A DNA stretch of 64,000 nt. Source: Trebouxia sp. TZW2008. Lineage: Eukaryota > Chlorophyta > Trebouxiophyceae > Trebouxiales > Trebouxiaceae. Where the stretch lies: assembly GCA_002118135.1 (NCBI GenBank), contig BDIU01000211.1, positions 62,001 through 126,000 of the forward strand, in the 5' to 3' direction. The notes under the pieces are model-generated. The model was not told the DNA's origin. It did no database searches and was given only the letters and a program-made list of their open reading frames with translations. Below, piece after piece: positions 58,050-64,000 of this stretch (position 1 is its first letter; each line of letters begins with the position of its first letter). Made by a program: the position numbers and the translations under genes.

Positions 58050-60530
58050 TGAGACACAGCCCGAAGACACATTGCACAGACTTGCAGTTAGTTGTTTGTT
58101 CCAAGAAAACAATTTGCTTGCTTGGTCCATGTTTGTGTTCTGCTGAAGTTTGACTGAAGTGTGAGTGGTGTCACAGTGGACGCCTAGTCAGTAATGAGCT
58201 TGATGCCTGCCAAATAGCAACGCATGGCAAAAGTCATTGGACGCATCAGTAGGGCAACTTGAGTTGTACTGATCTAGGTGTTTTAGGTGGTCTTGTACAG
58301 ATTGGAGCAACTTGCATATGCAATTAGCTGCAACACTACTTACTAGTATAGCCAATGTGCAGCCAATTTGACAATATTAATAGCCTGCCACGAAAGTGGC
58401 AGTGAACAATCTACATGTGTTGTAAATGATAGTTCTGGCTGTTTACGCTTGCCCTGTGATCCACTGAATTGTACTTTGGTCTTTGACATAAGCATCTGAG
58501 AAATCTCACAGGGTCTTATGAAATGGTGCGCATGCTTCATATGTAGTTTTGCACGCCAGCAACATCTATCTGCTGTATGGCCTACAGAAACATGGTTAGG
58601 CATACCTGTTGCCTACCTTGCGCTTGCGCAGACACAGGTGTCAAGCAATCAATTAACAAACATTTTGGAAGATGCTGTTTTGCAGAGCGTGTTGCTTGCT
58701 ACAATATGTTGTGTTTTTGTGAACTTATGCATGGATATAAGCCTTTGGCTAACCTTTGGCCAACATTCCACAAGACATCGGTATATGTGTGCATCGTGAT
58801 CTTGAACTGTTGCGAGGACACATGTGTGCATCACTCATTGTCATGAATTGCTTGCAAAAAGCATAGCAGGACAGACGAGGCTGCAATCATCCTAATCAAA
58901 CATGGTATGCGTATCAGCATAACATCAAAGCAGCATAGCACTGGAGAAGCATAATGCAGCACGCCACAACACATCACAGCACAGCACAGCACCATGGCAT
59001 AGACACAGTTCAAATCAGTCATCTCTGTGCATTGTCAGTTCAGTGCTCTAGCTCAACTGAGATGGATGATGCTGAGCAGCCGGCCGCAAGCACTTCAGCA
59101 TCTGCAAGCAATCATTCATTCATACCAGACACATGCTAGACAGGCTCAACAGGCCTAGCTAGGTACGTACCAGAGCAATCAACTATCTCCAACCATTTTG
59201 GCCCTGTGCTAACCTCAATCAGCATCTGTCAGCATATGGTGTCAGACCTGGCTCTCCATGCCATGTACTAATTCTGGATAGCTGAAGCCTCAGCATTTGT
59301 TGTTTTGGCAGAATTACGGGCGTGGTGAGAGACATCCTCTGTTGACTTTGCTGTTGCAGCAACACAACCTGATGCAGGGTAGCGCATGCATACTCCCTCA
59401 TCACAATTTTTTACAAAACAATTAGCCAGCACTCAGTCATCCCCCAATTTATCAGAGGTACCGGCAGCGCCTGTAGCAGGGTTAAGGTCAGGTCGTATAG
59501 TGACTCGCTTGGGTGAACCAAGGGAAAGCTTGTTTGATTGTGCCCACATGTCTGCATGTCCTGTCAAGTTTGTAAACAGATGTGCATGTACATGTCTGCG
59601 GCATCTGCAAAACAAGCCATTGCATTGGCTCAATGCCACACCATGAGTATGCCAGGGTCATGTAGCACCGGTGCTCATAGGATGAGTGTGTCTTACAAGT
59701 GAGCGTCGTATCTGCTGTGTGCTATGCAGACTTCAGCAAGCTGTGCATCCATTAATCACTTTAGCAGGCAGTGTAGCCAGATCTGGCAGCCTTGCTACCC
59801 CACCACCATGCTGTCACTGCCATCAGCAACCCCAAAAGCTTGCTGTTCCCTCTGCCACATTAATCATGCCAGGCAGCAGAGCTTGCTGCAGCAACTTGGC
59901 TGACCACAAGCCACCACTAAGTTGTGCAGCCAGCTCAGGACATGATCAATCAGCAGAGCTTGATGCATCAAACCTGTTGACAGGTGTTCAGCCATGCACA
60001 CAAGCGCTGCTTCCGACAAGCTGTCATTTGCAGATTGCACACTTTGCCGGGCAGCAAAAGAGCTCTCTTGATCTCGAGATGCAACAGACTTGCTGACTGC
60101 CTTTCAGCCATGCGCCACAGCTCTGCAACCCAACAGCAGGACGTCGTGCGCAGGTCAGCTTCAATCTGAAACGATGGATGACCGTGTGCCGAGCTGCTGC
60201 GCAGCAGCAGACCCTGGAGCAGCTAGCAGTCGCTTCAGCCCGGTGGCTCCAGGGTCTGTGAGCCGGCTGACCTGCTAGGTGCTCCAGCCTTTGCGATGCA
60301 GGGCGCGCTTCTTCAGTCAAGCTTTTGGCAATTCAAGAAGGCAGTCGTCAATGGCCGCCTGATCTTTGCTGTTCGCCTTGTCTGCCTTTGCGATGTGAAC
60401 GAACTCGGGGAAAGCCGCCAGCTTGTTACCGTCGTCTCTCGCCAGTCAAGCAAGTGCTGCAATCAGTGTCAGGAATGTCGAAGGCGCAACTCGTAGCCAA
60501 GTTACGACTTTCTGCAAGCGCACGTACACG
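58050..60530. other. Long intergenic region without a supported gene
   Basis: The start is the 3' flank of the secreted protein gene, with a TGTAA near 58417. The open stretches seen are short and unsupported. About 50 bp at 59137-59190 resemble 46293-46345. From about 60100 the sequence turns CG-rich, as seen at gene starts elsewhere in the window. Confidence 0.45.
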
Positions 60531-60553
60531 TTGTCAAGCAGTAAACACGCAGA

Positions 60554-60697
60554 ATGCAAAGCAGCGCGTCGCTGGACGCTCTGCAGCTAGAGATCGCAAA
60601 GGTCTCTTTACACATAGTTAGCCTGGAAGAGAAGCTGTCTACAGCAGAGCAGTCTGCCACAAGAAGACAAGTATCTTACCTTCAAAACCTGTGCTAG
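60554..60697 (+). CDS. Possible short coiled-coil exon or broken gene start
   Basis: ATG 60554 opens 47 codons with a heptad pattern (LEIAKVSLHIVSLEEKLST) in a CG-rich region. After the stop, coiled-coil-like sequence continues one base out of frame (DLCKKRHELRRKKTILLQAH) to a GT near 60766. A frameshift, a missed intron or chance are all possible. No family recognised. Confidence 0.25.
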   Translation: MQSSASLDALQLEIAKVSLHIVSLEEKLSTAEQSATRRQVSYLQNLC

Positions 60698-61579
60698 ACC
60701 TATGTAAGAAGAGGCATGAGCTGCGCAGGAAGAAAACCATTCTATTGCAAGCCCATATGCCAGGTCGGTAGTGCTTGCCTGCGTCACTCTCTGACGTGAT
60801 TGTGCAGTGCTAGTAATCTGTACACCTGCTGGACTCAGTATGTTTTGTGTACATGTGTTTCATGCAACTCACGCTGCTATTGGTGGTGCAGACCTGGCAG
60901 AAGAATGTTCAGGAATATGAGTTTATTCAAGCTGTGCCAAGCTAGCTTAGCAAGTTGAAAGACAGGCGAAAGAGTATTGTGCTTGTCAACCCTATCAAGG
61001 CACATCCTGTCACGTGGTGACAAATTCAGTGGCAGCTTCTTAACTGCACTGGTTTATCCAGAGTTGATCTAAGTTTTTTGGGCTTGTCTGCTCATTGAGC
61101 TGATCTTTATGCAAACTAGCATATTTTGTTTTTCTCGTCTTTGCAGTGCAACTGCGCTTGACACTTTGACGGCGTTTGATTCAACGCCACCTTGTTGGAA
61201 TCAGACTCTCCAAAAGGTCACCATTGGTTTCAGGCAATCTGGTGTTTCCAAAGACCCGCCCAAGGCTAAGTTTAGGGACAAGTCTGATCAGCATGTTGCG
61301 TTTTCTGCTATGTTTGGGGATTCTGATCCTCAGCATTTTCTCAGTTGTGCTCAAGCTAGGAAGTCACTCAAATGTGGTTGTTGTGCTTTCCTCATCCTGT
61401 TGAGTCAAGCTGACATTGCAGCTGCACAGCTTGCTTCTGCAACTGTGACTGATTCTGCTGTAAGCAAAGTTTCCTCTGCTGAATCTTCTTCTGTCAATTT
61501 TGGAAGTGCAGATTTGCATGGGCACATGGACGTTTTGGAAGCAAGGTTTTGCAGATGTCTTTGCAACACATTCAGCCTT

Positions 61580-62175
61580 GCCACCTGACAGAGGTATTGA
61601 GCATGCCATTCCTTTGTTATCTGACTCCCAGTTCCCCTTTCAGCGTATGTACAGATTAGCACTGCAGGAGTTGCAAGAGGTTCAGAGGCAGACCACAGGC
61701 CTGCTGTCCAAGCAGCTGATTTTGAGCCTTCTACCAGCCCCTTTGGTGCTCCTATCCTTTTTGTGGAGAAGAAGACTGGTGAGCTCAGGATGCTGGTGGA
61801 TGACAATGCTTCCAACAAGATCACAGTCAAGGATTGCTACCCTTTGCCTTGCATTGAAGATTTGTTTGACAAACTGTTTGGTGCAAAGTCCTTTTCTTGC
61901 CTTGATGCAGCATCTGGCTTTCATCAAATTCTCTTGAAAGATAAAGATCAGCCAAAAACTGCATTTAGGACTCCAATTGGTCATTACCAATTCAGAGTGC
62001 TGCCATTTGGGTTGAGTAATGCACTGGGCACTTTTCAGGCTGTGATATCAACTCAACTCGTTCAATCCGCCAAAGTTTTGTGCAGATGGCAGCCTTACCC
62101 CTAAGCAAGAGCTGTCTAAATTTTCAGCTGTCTTTATTGATGACATTCTTGTGCACTCCTGCAAGTAGTGCAAAT
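61580..62175 (+). pseudogene. Ty3/gypsy reverse transcriptase, frameshifted
   Basis: In one frame the linker reads LPPDRGIEHAIPL and FQRMYRLALQELQEV. After a frameshift near 61740, EKKTGELRMLVD, YPLPCIEDLFDKL, LDAASGFHQI and LPFGLSNALGTFQ follow. The catalytic FIDDILVHS comes in yet another frame near 62140. Each is a recognised RT block of Ty3/gypsy elements. The thumb region and RNase H are absent. Confidence 0.85.
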
Positions 62176-62397
62176 ACTGTACCATTTGGCAAATGCAGAA
62201 AATTGGATTCTAGTGCTGTTCTGGCCTTCTGCTGACACTCCATCCCTTGATTCTTCTTCTTCAGGTGCTGTTTAGCTTTCTGTCGACAGACCAGTTTCTT
62301 CCAGCACTACAGCTGATGCTGATGATGTTGTGCTTAAACATTTGCAAGATGCAACTCTTGTTGACGATACCATGGAAGCGTATGCTGCAGATCTGTT

Positions 62398-63380
62398 TTG
62401 GCGGATGACAAGAATACTGCAAACATGTTTTGCATTGAAGGTTTGTGGTGGAAAAAAGGCCGCATGGTGATGCCAGACTCTCCCAACACCAAGCGTATGA
62501 TACTCAAGGCAGCGCAAGATCAACCTTTGGCTGGTCATTGGAGGGTCACCAAGACCATGGAGGCCATTCACAGCCGTTTCTTCTGAAGAAATGCTCACAC
62601 AGAGTTGTGTGACTACACATGTCACTGCCTTAGTTGCCAACTTCAAACCCCTCACCCCTCTAGGCCACTAGTACTTGGCTTGTTGCAATTTTTGGATGTT
62701 CCACCTTTTGCTTGGCACACTGTCACCACTGACCACAACACTGGCTTGCTTGTCACTCCTGATGGACATAATTTCATTGCTGTGCATGTTGATAAGTTCA
62801 ACAAGTATATGCATGCAGTGTCTTGCACTGCTACTTTTGATGCTGTTGACTGGGCACATCTGTATGTTCAACATGTTGTCCAGCATGAGGGTTTACCCTA
62901 TGTCATTCTTTCTGACAGAGGTCCTCAAATTGACAACAAGTTTAACCCAGCGCTTGCAACGCGTTTGAGTATTTCTTGGAAGCTTTCTACAGCAAGGCAT
63001 CCTCAAAGTGATGCAAGTCTGAAAGGGTCGACAGAGTTCTTGAGGATGTTCTGCGTCATTTCGTTGCTCCCAACATGGCAGATTAGCACAAATATTGTGT
63101 TTGGTACAGTTTGCCATCAACAGTGCATGGCACGAGACTGTTCAGCAGACTCCCTTGTTTCTGAGTCATGGCAGGGCTGCCCTTAGACACCTCTTGACAT
63201 CCCTTTTTCTTATGGCAAAGGGCACAAGGCTTAGCATGAGCTTGAACTCTTTGTGCAGTGGAAAGGCATGGTTCTTGAACACAAATTGAATGAAATTTTG
63301 CCTGAAACTGAGCTGACTAATGCTGCTGAATTTGTGCAGGATCTGTTACTTGGACTCATTGGAGCTACAGGCAAGGCCGG
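62398..63380 (+). pseudogene. Ty3/gypsy integrase plus chromodomain-like tail, frameshifted
   Basis: The zinc-binding HHCC region is partly visible (LAGHWRVTKTMEAIHSRFF, a stop, then a CHCLSCQ-like block). Two catalytic Asp regions are seen (TTDHNTG and VILSDRGPQIDNKF). The HPQSD region is followed by frameshift and stop, so the catalytic Glu segment is disrupted. Around 63240-63350 LFVQWKG and ELTNAAEFVQDLL resemble the integrase C-terminal chromodomain. Confidence 0.8.
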
Positions 63381-63420
63381 CTGCTCGTATGGGCAGGCCA
63401 GCTGAGGCCAGTGCTGGGTA

Positions 63421-64000
63421 TAGTCATCACAGTTGTTGATGCTAGGCAAGTTCAGCTTGATGAGCTCGAGCTTGATGAGCTTGACGATCAGCTTGAGTCT
63501 CCTAGGGGGCCTCCAGCCTTGAGCTTAGTTAGCATCTGATCCTTTGTCATGCATACACTACCAACATCATTAGGCATCTCAGCTTGTTGGGACCGGTGTG
63601 GGGATTGAGGTCGGAGGTGGCAGCAAGCAGGGCCACTCAAAAACGGTGGCATCTATGCCCCTTCGGCGTATATGCTAATAGATGTTGGCATATGAGCCTG
63701 GCGTCGTATGCATGCCGCGGTATATACTGTATGTTAGGCTTTAACTACCCAGTAACATTTCAAAGGTGGTAGAGTCGTGATAGACTCGTCCAAAGTTCAT
63801 TGCAGAACATGTGAAACGGGCTCATCAGAATCGCTCGGAAGTGCTTCGCCAAGCTGATCAGAGAAGTTTCAGTGCAGCAGCAGCCCATGCACCAGCTCCA
63901 CGACTGGTTTTCCAGTCATCGATTGCCCACATGACAGGGAAGCATGCGTGGGTGTGCCGCTGCTGCTGCGGCTGCTGCCGCTGCTGCAAAATTTAGAATT
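63421..64000. other. 3' flank of the retrotransposon remnant
   Basis: Possibly contains a 3' LTR from about 63585, with a TATATACTG motif near 63722. There is no other supported feature to the window end. Confidence 0.35.

Larger units (their letters stand above)
61100..63420 (+). mobile_element. Decayed Ty3/gypsy-type LTR retrotransposon with chromodomain
   Basis: The order is a pre-RT linker, reverse transcriptase, integrase and chromodomain-like end, the order of Ty3/gypsy chromoviruses. It is broken by frameshifts and stops, and RNase H is not found between RT and integrase, so it is dead. Gag and protease are not recognisable. A terminal repeat might begin near 63585 (TGTTGGGACC), but its partner was not found in the window, so the limits are approximate. 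Confidence 0.8.

Overview
The window is nuclear DNA of a photosynthetic eukaryote, most likely a chlorophyte green alga (a trebouxiophyte-like genome is my guess, not proven). The reasons are densely intron-split genes with GT-AG and some GC-AG introns, moderate GC with abundant CAG/CTG, TGTAA near gene 3' ends (the green-algal polyadenylation signal), and a TIC236-type chloroplast envelope gene. All gene models below were built by hand from splice sites, reading-frame phase and protein-family similarity. I had no RNA or database evidence.

Layout. 1-4477 (-): N-terminal part of a TIC236/TamB-like gene that runs off the left edge. 5026-8979 (-): an unrecognised single-pass membrane protein with two poly-Gln tracts. 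9384-20017 (+) and 20912-31692 (+): two tandem paralogous genes, about 18 exons each with mostly identical exon lengths, encoding a long coiled coil, an acidic linker and a C-terminal protein-kinase domain. Copy 1 keeps the catalytic residues; copy 2 looks like a pseudokinase. 32324-33583 (+): exosome core subunit RRP43/EXOSC8. 34235-34318 (-): tRNA-Leu(CAA). 34879-46942 (-): CNOT10, a TPR subunit of the CCR4-NOT deadenylase, 16 exons. 47543-54461 (+): a type II membrane, Fringe-like (GT31/DUF604-type) glycosyltransferase, head to head with CNOT10. 55370-58049 (+): a small secreted Gly/Tyr/Ala-rich protein. About 61100-63420 (+): a decayed Ty3/gypsy chromodomain retrotransposon.

The most unusual property cuts across the genes. 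In the TIC236-like gene, both kinase genes, CNOT10, the glycosyltransferase and the secreted protein, introns next to exons carry extra, decayed tandem copies of the adjoining exon edge together with its splice site. They range from one copy to arrays of about ten. The effect is a set of introns packed with decoy acceptors or donors that still read as fragments of the real exon. I regard this as the best candidate for an undescribed phenomenon here.

The genes do not form one pathway. CNOT10 (deadenylation) and RRP43 (3'-5' RNA decay) both serve mRNA turnover, but their proximity is probably incidental.
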